64,000 nucleotides of DNA, taken from assembly GCF_017654505.1 (NCBI RefSeq), contig NC_054555.1, forward strand, positions 647,775 to 711,774, given 5' to 3'. Position 1 is the stretch's first letter, and the number at the start of each line of letters is the position of its first letter. The notes below the pieces were generated by a model that saw only the letters and a program-made list of their open reading frames with translations, did not search any database and was not told where the DNA came from. A program made the translations under genes and the position numbers. Positions 38,159 to 50,004 of the stretch are shown here, piece by piece. This DNA is from Polyodon spathula. Its lineage: Eukaryota; Chordata; Actinopteri; Acipenseriformes; Polyodontidae.

Positions 38159-38397
38159 GTACAGGTGAGAGCCCCGACCGCACACACACACACATGCACA
38201 CACACACGCACACACACTGTCGTACGAACCCTCCCCCTCACAGTGAGCAGCAAGCACTCCCTGTGGCTGATGTTTATCTCAGTCTACTCTTAGAGGAAAA
38301 GTCTTTAGGATTCCTCAGAGAAAATATTACTGTGGTCTTGATTTCGTTGTACCTCCTCAGAAACTCAGAAACTATGACAGCTAGGGCTGACAAATAA

Positions 38398-39475
38398 GTT
38401 AATATATACAGCTGACCCTGTCTCTCCTATCAGTTAATATATTGACCCTGTCTGTCGTATCAGTTAATATATACAGCTGACCCTGTCTGTCATATCAGTT
38501 AATATATACAGCTGACCCTGTCTGTCATATCAGTTAATATATACAGCTGACCCTGTCTCTCCTATCAGTTAATATATACAGCTGACCCTGTCTCTCCTAT
38601 CAGTTAATATATACAGCTGACCCTGTCTCTCGTATCAGTTAATATATACAGCTGACCCTGTCTGTCATATCAGTTAATATATACAGCTGACCCTGTCTGT
38701 CATATCAGTTAATATATACAGCTGACCCTGTCTCTCATATCAGTTAATATATACAGCTGACCCTGTCTGTCATATCAGTTAATATATACAGCTGACCCTG
38801 TCTCTCATATCAGTTAATATATACAGCTGACCCTGTCTGTCATATCAGTTAATATATACAGCTGACCCTGTCTGTCATATCAGTTAATATATACAGCTGA
38901 CCCTGTCTCTCATATCAGTTAATATATACAGCTGACCCTGTCTGTCATATCAGTTAATATATACAGCTGACCCTGTCTCTCATATCAGTTAATATATACA
39001 GCTGACCCTGTCTCTCATATCAGTTAATATATACAGCTGACCCTGTCTCTCATATCAGTTAATATATACAGCTGACCCTGTCTCTCATATCAGTTAATAT
39101 ATACAGCTGACCCTGTCTCTCATATCAGTTAATATATACAGCTGACCCTGTCTCTCCTATCAGTTAATATATACAGCTGACCCTGTCTCTCCTATCAGTT
39201 AATATATACAGCTGACCCTGTCTCTCATATCAGTTAATATATACAGCTGACCCTGTCTGTCATATCAGTTAATATATACAGCTGACCCTGTCTCTCATAT
39301 CAGTTAATATATACAGCTGACCCTGTCTGTCATATCAGTTAATATATACAGCTGACCCTGTCTGTCATATCAGTTAATATATACAGCTGACCCTGTCTGT
39401 CATATCAGTTAATATATACAGCTGACCCTGTCTCTCATATCAGTTAATATGTACGGTCGACCCAGTCTCTTATAT
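38398..39475. repeat. 35-bp minisatellite, about 31 copies
   Basis: Unit CAGTTAATATATACAGCTGA + CCCTGTCTCTCATAT with three sequence variants (CTCAT, GTCAT, CTCCT) interspersed in patterns. It begins about 240 bp upstream of the NF-kB palindrome. Confidence 0.97.
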
Positions 39476-39544
39476 CAGTTAACATGTCCAGCTGAACATT
39501 TCATCTCATGAACATTTTGGGAGGGCAAGGGTCTGATCATATAT

Positions 39545-40160
39545 CCATTTAACAGTGCAGAATACATCGTTCACACATCCATGTCTTACACATGTTTAAC
39601 AGTGCAGAATACATCGTTCACACATCCATGTCTTACACATGTTTAACAGTGCAGAATACATCGTTCACACATCCATGTCTTACACATGTTTAACAGTGCA
39701 GAATACATCGTTCACACATCCATGTCTTACACATGTTTAACAGTGCAGAATACATCGTTCACACATCCATGTCTTACACATGTTTAACAGTGCAGAATAC
39801 ATCGTTCACACATCCATGTCTTACACATGTTTAACAGTGCAGAATACATCGTTCACACATCCATGTCTTACACATGTTTAACAGTGCAGAATACATCGTT
39901 CACACATCCATGTCTTACACATGTTTAACAGTGCAGAATACATCGTTCACACATCCATGTCTTACACATGTTTAACAGTGCAGAATACATCGTTCACACA
40001 TCCATGTCTTACACATGTTTAACAGTGCAGAATACATCGTTCACACATCCATGTCTTACACATGTTTAACAGTGCAGAATACATCGTTCACACATCCATG
40101 TCTTACACATGTTTAACAGTGCAGAATACATCGTTCACACATCCATGTCTTACACATGTG
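39545..40160. repeat. 47-bp minisatellite, 13 near-identical copies
   Basis: Unit TTTAACAGTGCAGAATACAT + CGTTCACACATCCATGTCTT + ACACATG. Copies are almost identical, indicating recent expansion or assembly of a homogenised array. Confidence 0.97.
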
Positions 40161-40304
40161 CCGAGGCAACTAATAACGAATACCGATACCAACGTTTTCT
40201 CACAATTCATTCAGCAATAAAAAGAAGTCTAGAGCCTGGAAGCCATGCCAGTAATTCCATTAACACCAGACTCCCCCCTTCATCAATAATCCTCACTGGT
40301 CTCA

Positions 40305-40480
40305 GGGATGGAAACCCACTCCTATTGCACAGCAGTTCCATCCATTCCAGCTTTTACTAGGAGCTTGATTAGCCACACTGTATAGGTAACAAGCTCAGGG
40401 GTGTCTTATTAAACTCATAGGAAAACCAGCAATGGATCACTGCTATGCAATGGGAGTTGTATTTCCATAACTGAGTCTGT
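40305..40480. mobile_element. Foldback MITE, family A, copy
   Basis: Begins GGGATGGAAACCCACTCCTA (TTGCACAGCAG) and ends in the inverted counterpart CTGCTATGCAATGGGAGTTG + TATTTCCAT. Centre TTGATTAGCCACACTGTATA. Confidence 0.75.
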
Positions 40481-41820
40481 AAAGTTTGTGGCTGTTTTTT
40501 ATTTATGTAAGGAAAAGCAACCCTGGTCCTGGAGAGCCACAATCCTGCAGGGTTTCTGGGCATCTTTAAATCCGCAGTGTCTAAAGACCTGGAATTGTTT
40601 TTTTCGGAATTGTTGACCAATTCAGAAAATAATTGGTTCACTGATTGAAAAGTGGTGTGGAAAGAATATCAGAAGACAGTGCGGCTCTCCGGGAGCAGGG
40701 CTGGGGCACTGGCTCTTTATTAATCAGTAATGAAAGAAAAGGATTGACAGCGTAATGAGATAGGCTTTGTGACTCTCATTGATTTTTATCAGTGTCACTT
40801 CTGACTCGGAGAGGTCACCAAGCACTCTTCCAAGAACTGCCTCCCTCCTGAAACCTAGTTATCTGAGCTCAGTGGGAAGGCAAGCTTCCCTGCTCTTTAT
40901 CACCGCTGCTTTTTAATTCCCCTCTGGTTGTTCCCTCTGCTTATTTGTTCCTTGCCTCCGGGGGTAAGAGCCTTATCTGATTTCTGCAAGACGAACACTT
41001 TCCTAGAAGGTTCTCGGGAGGTTAGTTTGGTGATTGAATCACTGATACAATCAAGCAGCTTGTGTGTGTGTGTGAGTGTGATAAGATCAAAATGAGTAAT
41101 TCAGCATGTATCCCTAGTAAGTAGGGCATGCCTGCCTGATCAATCACTGACAGGATAGCGTTCTAAAGCTGGCTCTGCGAAAGCCGCTGGTGTGATGCGT
41201 CGGGGTGTGGAGTCCCAAGTCCTTCAGGGTTTCTAGGTATCATTAAATAAGTAACTCATTCTTTGGTTCAATTAATAAATTCAGGGTGCAGGTGGAACAA
41301 AGACAGAGGAGCAGAATTGTGCAGCCATGCTGTATTTAATGCTGACTGCATTAAACCCTCCTTTTCCAGTGCTGTCAGTGAAATTACCTTCAAGGAGCTT
41401 CAGTATTTGTTTTCCACATAAACACACCTCCCCACACTGGGGGCCTGTCAATAATATCTTTGTACCCAGAAAACTCAGAATAAAACCAAGGAAGGAGTCG
41501 CATTTAAAACACTGCTTTTTTTATCACCGTGCACCGAAATCAGTAGCACAGTGATGGACAATGTAAATATGTATTCTGTCAATATATATCGAAAGAAATA
41601 TGGTAAATGAAATCCATGTATTTGTATTTCTCGCCTATCAGAGACGTTTTGATGAGACAAAAAGTCTGTTCACTCAAGCAGTTCAAGCCTTCATCTGTTT
41701 CCATGTAAAGCTTGAACTGTTTTACCTTTTTTCAATGTAATGGAAAGTAACAGAGTTCTATTTGATGTTACCCGTTACTTCCCAATGCTGGACACTCTGC
41801 ATATGCTTTATATAGTCCAG
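40481..41820. other. Intergenic stretch with degenerate repeats
   Basis: Includes a fragment like the hAT-type MITE (CCTGGTCCTGGAGAGCCACA at about 40510) and another diverged piece at 41205-41300. No gene recognised. Confidence 0.4.
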
Positions 41821-41821
41821 T

Positions 41822-42129
41822 GGATCTCAACCCTGGTCCTGGGGAGCCCCTGTGGCTGCTGGCTTTCATTCCAACTCAGCTCTCAATCACTTAGCTAAAC
41901 CTTTTCATTGAACTAATCATCTGTTTAATTAGACCTTTTTAGTTGTTCTCAGCTCCGAAAAAGACGCAGATTAAAAATATTACAGCTAACTTGAAATCTG
42001 CAACTGTTCAAGAGCTGAAAACAAGTAAAAAGGTCTAATTAAGTAAATGATCAGTTCAGTGAATTCAGTTAAGTAATTGAGAGCTCAGTTGGAATATACA
42101 GGGGATCCCCAGGACCAGGTTTGAGAAGC
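41822..42129. mobile_element. hAT-type MITE with terminal inverted repeats
   Basis: Left end CAGTGGATCTCAACCCTGGT (CCTGGGGA..CCC). Right end is the inverse of CAGGGCTTCTCAAACCTGGT (CCTGGGGATCCCC). The internal halves are also complementary. Flanks ATATAGTC and ATATAGTG form a 7/8 match, as expected for an 8-bp hAT target duplication. Confidence 0.7.
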
Positions 42130-42869
42130 CCTGATATAGTGTAACAGGGCGCAGGCTGAGTGTGAACCTGTGACCCACGCACAGCAAGCGAGCGTCTCAA
42201 CCACAATGCAAAAGAGCCAGGATCGTCTGCATTCGTGGTTATAGAGCTTTTAACCTCCCCTCACCTCACCGACAGGGGACAGGGTCTGTAACGACAGTGC
42301 ATCACACAACACTGCCCGTTACAAATGATTTCCATGTGTTAGGAAGCAGGTGAGAAGAAGCTATTCTGCTTGGGAAATGATTTTCCCTGTTCTTTTAATT
42401 TCTGTTCATACATCTCTCTGGCGGTGACTGGATTTGTATTTTTTTGTATTTTTATCTTCTAGACTTTCATGACTCAGGTCATGGACCTACTTTTAGAATT
42501 GTGCATTATTATTCTGCTTATTAAAATGATTCAAGGTTCAAATAATCAAGCTAGATAGCCTTACTGCTTCATTCAGGCCTCTGGCTTGGAAGCTGCTGGC
42601 AGCAGAGTGCTTGCCTGTCACAAACAGACGTGTGGCTGATGCTATTATTGCACAGCTAGTTCCCTGAAGTTAGGAGTGTGTGCTTGAGGGCCCGAGGAAC
42701 AAAGAGCCCTGTTGAAAGCGGCTGTGAGGACCGGAGAGGAGGAGAGTCAGGGGAGACTTCCAGGGTCTACTCTCTGCTCTGGATTCAAAGTAACCTGCAA
42801 GAGGCTTTGGCTGTGCCACCGAGGAGCATCACAGCTCCCCTGACTGTGCGAGAGGAGACTCTGGCAGGC

Positions 42870-43295
42870 ATGGGACTCTGCTCTAGCAAGGCGTGCGTGG
42901 CGCTCTGTTCGAGGGCTGAAGTGGCGAGCATGGAGTATGGCAGCAGAGAAGCTGGATGCAGGAGCGACGGCACTGCCACCTGGAGCGAGAATTCTGCAGT
43001 GATTGAAGCCACCAAGACAAAGGAAGAGCCTGCGGTGCGCACCGGCACCAACCCCTCATACAAGGGCTACCTGGAGCTGGGGGAGCCTCAGCCTGGGAGA
43101 GGAGAAGTCCAAGAAGAGGAGGAAACAGACACCGATGGGCAGCCTGGGAGAGGAGAGGTCCATGAAGAGGAGGAGACAGACACCGATGAGCAGCCTGGGA
43201 GAGGAGAGGTCCATGAAGAGGACGAGACAGACACTGATGAGATAGAGAAGCAGCTCAGGTTCTCGGAAAGCGAGGGCAGCGAGTTCATCAACTGA
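42870..43295 (+). CDS. Unrecognised acidic, probably N-myristoylated protein
   Basis: 141 codons from ATG at 42870 (GGCATGG context) to TGA. I do not recognise the family. The N-terminus MGLCSSKACVALC has Gly2 and Ser6, a myristoylation-type signal, with nearby cysteines suited to palmitoylation, so inner-membrane-leaflet anchoring is inferred. The C-terminal third contains about three tandem copies of a 51-bp unit coding QPGRGEVHEEEETDTDE, then EIEKQLRFSESEGSEFIN and stop, strongly acidic throughout. The frame stays open upstream to a Met at 42678, giving 205 aa if that start were used; the downstream start is preferred for its lipidation motif. It appears to be a single exon. AATAAA at 43989 fits a 700-bp 3' UTR. 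Confidence 0.5.
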   Translation: MGLCSSKACVALCSRAEVASMEYGSREAGCRSDGTATWSENSAVIEATKTKEEPAVRTGTNPSYKGYLELGEPQPGRGEVQEEEETDTDGQPGRGEVHEEEETDTDEQPGRGEVHEEDETDTDEIEKQLRFSESEGSEFIN

Positions 43296-43988
43296 GACAG
43301 ACAGAGAAAGCGAAGAAAGGGTAAGCCAAGCGAAATGCATTGAACCAGACAACAGAATGATTCAGGAATGAATGGATGGACAGCCCTTAAAAACAACACC
43401 AACAAACAAACCCGAAGGAACTTGTGACCAACAGGAATTAAACTGAGACTGCTTAGCTTCTCCACCAAGGACATAACATGAAGAGTTAAAATAGTGCTTC
43501 TGTTTGATAGTGGTTACATTATTGCAAGGTCTGTGTCCTTCTAAATGTACAATAGCAGGGCATGTTCCTTTAGAACTGTGCACAGTGGTGCAGTAATAAT
43601 ACTATAAAAGTACGAAGCTAAGCTAATGCAGCCCTATCTCAAGTGCACTGGAGCCAGTGGTGAAGGAGCTGTGATGTGTCCATTGAAGTACTGCATGTGT
43701 TAGCGACAGTAGGAGCTCTGGTTTGTTAATCTTTTTATAGTACTGACTTTTTATCTGTGTGTATAGCTGGGGTTTTTGTTTTTTTTGTAAATTTATATTT
43801 TCACCTTTCAAAAATTCAGAGCGAGTAAAAGAATTTGAAAATATCTTGGTTTTCTTGCTTTGATTCGATTTTTTTTTATTTTTTACCTAGCTTCAATATC
43901 TCTTTTTTAATATTTGGTTTTCTCATTCACAGATTGGCAGAGCTGCATTGCATGTTCAGGTCAGTTTCCTAGATGTTTTCTTTCAAAG

Positions 43989-43994
43989 AATAAA
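43989..43994 (+). terminator. Polyadenylation signal candidate
   Basis: AATAAA about 690 bp downstream of the acidic-protein stop codon, after a T-rich 3' UTR-like stretch. Confidence 0.4.
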
Positions 43995-45045
43995 AAGATT
44001 AAGAATCCCAGAAGTTGTGCTGAATAATACAGATGCGTTTCTCTGTGCATTCATGTAGACTTTGTTTGACAGAGCCAGCTGGTTTCTAGTAACACAGACA
44101 TTGTGCTGGTTTCATTTCCATCTGTCATTGGAAATGCATGGGGACCCAGGAGACGCTGTAGTTAACAACGAGGCTATCCACAAATCTCAACACCCCCCCC
44201 CCCCCCCCCCACACACACACACAGCACGATAGGAGGCAGTAGATGGACTGAGTTAAGGTTATCAGTGTCTGATCCAGCGAAAGCACTGCCTTGTGGGGTG
44301 CTGGCTGAGTCTTGCCAGCATGGTTACAATCCCAGCGGTGCCCAGTTGGTGAGCTTGTCTGGGGTTGGGACAGAAAGCAGGATGGGAACGGCTTTGCCAC
44401 GTGGAGTTCCAGAGACCACGACTGGGCACGTTCTGTCTGGGTTCAGTTTGCGATATCCGCTGCTTGTTTGCGTGGCGGAATGCAGATCTAGACACGGGGA
44501 GTGTGGGCTGCTTGTTGATCTGCAGTTCTCTCCTACAGTAAGTGAGTTGTAGTGATAAGGCTAAAGGTAAAATCTCTAACCAGCACAGTCCCATTCCCCA
44601 CACACCAGCAGCTATCTACCATTCTATCACAACGTTATCAGTAAACTACTTGTTTTTATTCTGATGTTTATGGGGTTTTTTATTCTTTTTTCCTTTCGAT
44701 GCAAACTGCAAAAATGACATTGGTACTTTTCTGTTGAACGTGTGCAGAAGAAGAACCAATAAGAAGAGTCTAAATACGCTTTGAAATCCGACTCAGAAGA
44801 CGCTGGGACACTGCTTTGGCTCATGAGTCTGACTTCAGATTATTGAAACACTTCCTTTGGTTTTGACTCCAGTGTAATTAACATGCCCAGTGCCAGTGTT
44901 ACTACATTATTAACATCAGGCAAAATCAGCCAGTAGAATCTAAGCTGCCCCTCCTTGCGTGCCGACACAGGCAGATGATATTGAGGCTGAAATCGAACAA
45001 GCATGAGTCTCAGTGGCCCTGGAGAAATACAGCAGCCTTGCCTCA
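43995..45045. other. Intergenic stretch without recognised gene
   Basis: Poly-C plus (AC)n at about 44190-44222. Open frames at 44125-44603 lack family resemblance. Confidence 0.35.
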
Positions 45046-45050
45046 GAACT

Positions 45051-45370
45051 AACACTTTACATTGTCTCTAATCACTGTGTCTTTACATAGTAGTTACTCA
45101 GTAAATCTGGGTGTACTTACACACAATTACAATGTGATTATGCATATTTACAAAGCACTTAACGTGGAAATCTTTATGCACGATATAACTGGACCCCTTT
45201 TCTGATACAATTGTGTACTTGCATATATTGTGCAAAAACATTTACACATTCAGTACACTGTAACTGTGCATAACATTGTAATTGTGTATAAGTGCACTAC
45301 TATGTACGTTTACTATGTAACTACTCTGTAAATGCACAGTAATTAGAGACACTACATGTAAAGTGTTACC
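45051..45370. mobile_element. Inverted-repeat element, family B, intact copy
   Basis: Ends AACACTTTACAT / inverse ATGTAAAGTGTT, with subterminal GTCTCTAATCACTGTG / CACAGTAATTAGAGAC. About 320 bp, non-coding, MITE-like. Its centre (GATATAACTGGACCCCTTTT) is the site where the related copy at 32283 holds the telomeric array. Confidence 0.75.
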
Positions 45371-45394
45371 AGAAATTATCATTTCTATCTGGTT

Positions 45395-48300
45395 CCTGCT
45401 GCCGTCCAGCTTTAAATGGGTCTGCAGGTGATGAGATGAGTTAACACTGCCCAGCTGTCAGTGGGTCGGTGGGTGATGAGATGAGTTAACACTGCCCAGC
45501 TGTCAGTGGGTCTGCGGGTGATGAGATGAGGTTAACACTGCCCAGCTGTCAGTGGGTCTGCGGGTGATGAGATGAGGTTAACACTGCCCAGCTGTCAGTG
45601 GGTCAGTGGGTGATGAGATGAGGTTAACACTGCCCAGCTGTCAGTGGGTCAGTGGGTGATGAGATGAGGTTAACACTGCCCAGCTGTCAGTGGGTCAGTG
45701 GGTGATGAGATGAGGTTAACACTGCCCAGCTGTCAGTGGGTCAGTGGGTGATGAGATGAGGTTAACACTGCCCAGCTGTCAGTGGGTCAGTGGGTGATGA
45801 GATGAGGTTAACACTGCCCAGCTGTCAGTGGGTCAGTGGGTGATGAGATGAGGTTAACACTGCCCAGCTGTCAGTGGGTCAGTGGGTGATGAGATGAGGT
45901 TAACACTGCCCAGCTGTCAGTGGGTCAGTGGGTGATGAGATGAGGTTAACACTGCCCAGCTGTCAGTGGGTCAGTGGGTGATGAGATGAGGTTAACACTG
46001 CCCAGCTGTCAGTGGGTCAGTGGGTGATGAGATGAGGTTAACACTGCCCAGCTGTCAGTGGGTCTGTGGGTGATGAGATGAGGTTAACACTGCCCAGCTG
46101 TCAGTGGGTCAGTGGGTGATGAGATGAGGTTAACACTGCCCAGCTGTCAGTGGGTCAGTGGGTGATGAGATGAGGTTAACACTGCCCAGCTGTCAGTGGG
46201 TCAGTGGGTGATGAGATGAGGTTAACACTGCCCAGCTGTCAGTGGGTCAGTGGGTGATGAGATGAGGTTAACACTGCCCAGCTGTCAGTGGGTCAGTGGG
46301 TGATGAGATGAGGTTAACACTGCCCAGCTGTCAGTGGGTCAGTGGGTGATGAGATGAGGTTAACACTGCCCAGCTGTCAGTGGGTCAGTGGGTGATGAGA
46401 TGAGGTTAACACTGCCCAGCTGTCAGTGGGTCAGTGGGTGATGAGATGAGGTTAACACTGCCCAGCTGTCAGTGGGTCAGTGGGTGATGAGATGAGGTTA
46501 ACACTGCCCAGCTGTCAGTGGGTCAGTGGGTGATGAGATGAGGTTAACACTGCCCAGCTGTCAGTGGGTCAGTGGGTGATGAGATGAGGTTAACACTGCC
46601 CAGCTGTCAGTGGGTCAGTGGGTGATGAGATGAGGTTAACACTGCCCAGCTGTCAGTGGGTCAGTGGGTGATGAGATGAGGTTAACACTGCCCAGCTGTC
46701 AGTGGGTCAGTGGGTGATGAGATGAGGTTAACACTGCCCAGCTGTCAGTGGGTCAGTGGGTGATGAGATGAGGTTAACACTGCCCAGCTGTCAGTGGGTC
46801 AGTGGGTGATGAGATGAGGTTAACACTGCCCAGCTGTCAGTGGGTCAGTGGGTGATGAGATGAGGTTAACACTGCCCAGCTGTCAGTGGGTCAGTGGGTG
46901 ATGAGATGAGGTTAACACTGCCCAGCTGTCAGTGGGTCAGTGGGTGATGAGATGAGGTTAACACTGCCCAGCTGTCAGTGGGTCAGTGGGTGATGAGATG
47001 AGGTTAACACTGCCCAGCTGTCAGTGGGTCAGTGGGTGATGAGATGAGGTTAACACTGCCCAGCTGTCAGTGGGTCAGTGGGTGATGAGATGAGGTTAAC
47101 ACTGCCCAGCTGTCAGTGGGTCAGTGGGTGATGAGATGAGGTTAACACTGCCCAGCTGTCAGTGGGTCAGTGGGTGATGAGATGAGGTTAACACTGCCCA
47201 GCTGTCAGTGGGTCAGTGGGTGATGAGATGAGGTTAACACTGCCCAGCTGTCAGTGGGTAAGTGGGTGATGAGATGAGGTTAACACTGCCCAGCTGTCAG
47301 TGGGTCAGTGGGTGATGAGATGAGGTTAACACTGCCCAGCTGTCAGTGGGTCAGTGGGTGATGAGATGAGGTTAACACTGCCCAGCTGTCAGTGGGTCAG
47401 TGGGTGATGAGATGAGGTTAACACTGCCCAGCTGTCAGTGGGTCAGTGGGTGATGAGATGAGGTTAACACTGCCCAGCTGTCAGTGGGTCAGTGGGTGAT
47501 GAGATGAGGTTAACACTGCCCAGCTGTCAGTGGGTCAGTGGGTGATGAGATGAGGTTAACACTGCCCAGCTGTCAGTGGGTCAGTGGGTGATGAGATGAG
47601 GTTAACACTGCCCAGCTGTCAGTGGGTCAGTGGGTGATGAGATGAGGTTAACACTGCCCAGCTGTCAGTGGGTCAGTGGGTGATGAGATGAGGTTAACAC
47701 TGCCCAGCTGTCAGTGGGTCAGTGGGTGATGAGATGAGGTTAACACTGCCCAGCTGTCAGTGGGTCAGTGGGTGATGAGATGAGGTTAACACTGCCCAGC
47801 TGTCAGTGGGTCAGTGGGTGATGAGATGAGGTTAACACTGCCCAGCTGTCAGTGGGTAAGTGGGTGATGAGATGAGGTTAACACTGCCCAGCTGTCAGTG
47901 GGTCAGTGGGTGATGAGATGAGGTTAACACTGCCCAGCTGTCAGTGGGTCAGTGGGTGATGAGATGAGGTTAACACTGCCCAGCTGTCAGTGGGTCAGTG
48001 GGTGATGAGATGAGGTTAACACTGCCCAGCTGTCAGTGGGTCAGTGGGTGATGAGATGAGGTTAACACTGCCCAGCTGTCAGTGGGTCAGTGGGTGATGA
48101 GATGAGGTTAACACTGCCCAGCTGTCAGTGGGTCAGTGGGTGATGAGATGAGGTTAACACTGCCCAGCTGTCAGTGGGTCAGTGGGTGATGAGATGAGGT
48201 TAACACTGCCCAGCTGTCAGTGGGTCAGTGGGTGATGAGATGAGGTTAACACTGCCCAGCTGTCAGTGGGTCAGTGGGTGATGAGATGAGGTTAACACTG

Positions 48301-48620
48301 CCCAGCTGTCAGTGGGTCAGTGGGTGATGAGATGAGGTTAACACTGCCCAGCTGTCAGTGGGTCAGTGGGTGATGAGATGAGGTTAACACTGCCCAGCTG
48401 TCAGTGGGTCAGTGGGTGATGAGATGAGGTTAACACTGCCCAGCTGTCAGTGGGTCAGTGGGTGATGAGATGAGGTTAACACTGCCCAGCTGTCAGTGGG
48501 TAAGTGGGTGATGAGATGAGGTTAACACTGCCCAGCTGTCAGTGGGTCAGTGGGTGATGAGATGAGGTTAACACTGCCCAGCTGTCAGTGGGTCAGTGGG
48601 TGATCAGATGAGGTTAACAC
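45395..48620. repeat. 46-bp satellite-like array, about 70 copies
   Basis: Unit GTCAGTGGGTCAGTGGGTGA + TGAGATGAGGTTAACACTGC + CCAGCT with exact 46-bp period. The first five to six copies are variable (TCTGCGGG, TCGGTGGG, missing G) and the rest nearly uniform. A marker variant GGGTAAGTGGG recurs at 47260, 47858 and 48502, i.e. 13 and 14 units apart, implying block duplication. Confidence 0.98.
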
Positions 48621-48624
48621 TTTT

Positions 48625-48780
48625 GCTTAGTGGTTAAGGCACTAGCGTGCGGGGTGCAGGTCGCTGGTCTGTTACACGTGCTGGCTCTGACAGGGAGGGC
48701 TTGCCTGGCCGAGTCTGTGAGCACAGTGTAACCCTGATACACAGGCTCCGGAGCACGGCATGGTAACACGTGGAGCGCTT
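48625..48780 (+). mobile_element. Degenerate tRNA-derived SINE fragment
   Basis: TTAGTGGTTAAGGCACTAGC resembles a tRNA A-box region and GGTCGCTGGTCTGTTAC a decayed B box. It directly follows the 46-bp array. Confidence 0.4.
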
Positions 48781-49428
48781 TAACTCACAGGAGATATCCG
48801 GCAGATTGTAACTTTCAGATTTATTAAGACTGTCATTTTTGTTTTCCGTCGTTTTAAGCCAAACTCCTACGTAGCGATGCTATCTACGCTTGCAGTCATT
48901 TTTATTCACAATTGTCAGGTTGCTTATCTGATCGAGGCCCTCACTGTGTTGTTTTTTTTCCGCACATTGATCAAAACGTTTCATAGTGAAACAATGAGAA
49001 ATATTACACCCGCAGCTGTTACAGAGCAGGGACTTGCTCCTTTGTTTTTGGTTTCTTCCCCAATGCCTATCTACAGATGAATCCTTTGACTCCGGCAGTT
49101 CTTCACCAGGAAGCTACACCACCGTCACACCCAGCTCACTCTTGCATTACAAACAGCAGATGCGTGGGGGGGTGGGGTTGGGGGGGTGCTGTTCAGGCCC
49201 CTTATTGACAGCACTGCATGAAAATATAACAGAAGATGATTTTTAAACCTGTCTGTACAGGCAATCATTAGTGCCCGACCCCCGGCACACTGGGGTTTAT
49301 TTGAGTTACAGGAGAAGCATACGTTCATTCTTACTGTTTCTAAAGACAATACAAGTACAGTGGAAATATTGGCATTAGGATCCACTGGGCTGATCTCACC
49401 CTTTCCTTAAACCAGGAGAGATCTCCAT

Positions 49429-50004
49429 GTGTTCCTCAGGGCCACACTGTGTAAGCAGAATAAGCCCCTTTGCGTTCCTGATCTGTGGGTGGGTTACCCC
49501 CTCTGGGATCCCCTGGTAATTGAGATATCTCGGGTGGAATCAGCACACAGTTCCGCTGGTGTTAATGGGACGCTCTCTTTGCAATGCACAGGGGATTCCC
49601 CGAGTAATCTACACAGCGGGTTTATCTACACTGCAGAGACAAGCAGGGGGACAGGACCTGCCTGTAACTTTTTTCCAAATGAGTGTACAGTCATTGAGGG
49701 CTACTCTGCAGAAATACCTGCACCCCAGCATTTGGACACGGCTTCTGATGAACTGAAAGCCACTACACAGAAGGGCTACCTTCCACACATGCAGTGCAGC
49801 ACCTTGCTCCCCACCTTTGCAATGCACACTGTGGGACAGACAGGGCCTCTTCTGGAAAGCAACGTTCATGCTGGGGCTTTCCTCAGCGTGCTCAGCAATA
49901 AGAACAGCACATCCTTCCATTTCCACGGTGATCGTTTCCAATTCGCAGCTTCAATGAGCTGCTGCAGTACCAGCAGCTGTGCTCCTCTGCTCCTTGACTC
50001 ATAA
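49429..50004 (+). CDS. Doubtful 191-codon ORF
   Basis: The longest non-repeat open frame in the window that is not an exon of a recognised gene. A possible acceptor (CATGTGTTCCTCAG) ends at 49438, inside the ORF. Another acceptor-like site (CTATCTACAG) at about 49077 precedes a Ser-rich frame, DESFDSGSSSPGSYTTVTPS. The product has tyrosine motifs such as EGYSAEIP and KGYLPH, faintly like the tails of class I cytokine receptors. No transmembrane segment, WSXWS motif or box 1 can be placed nearby, and no family is recognised. It may be chance. Confidence 0.2.
   Translation: MFLRATLCKQNKPLCVPDLWVGYPLWDPLVIEISRVESAHSSAGVNGTLSLQCTGDSPSNLHSGFIYTAETSRGTGPACNFFPNECTVIEGYSAEIPAPQHLDTASDELKATTQKGYLPHMQCSTLLPTFAMHTVGQTGPLLESNVHAGAFLSVLSNKNSTSFHFHGDRFQFAASMSCCSTSSCAPLLLDS

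Noticed and set aside
44125..44603. Overlapping open frames on both strands near 44.3 kb
   Set aside because: No recognisable domain, no splice context, adjacent to simple repeats.
45395..48620. CRISPR-like regular repeats
   Set aside because: No unique spacers; direct head-to-tail units with constant period in a eukaryotic genome.
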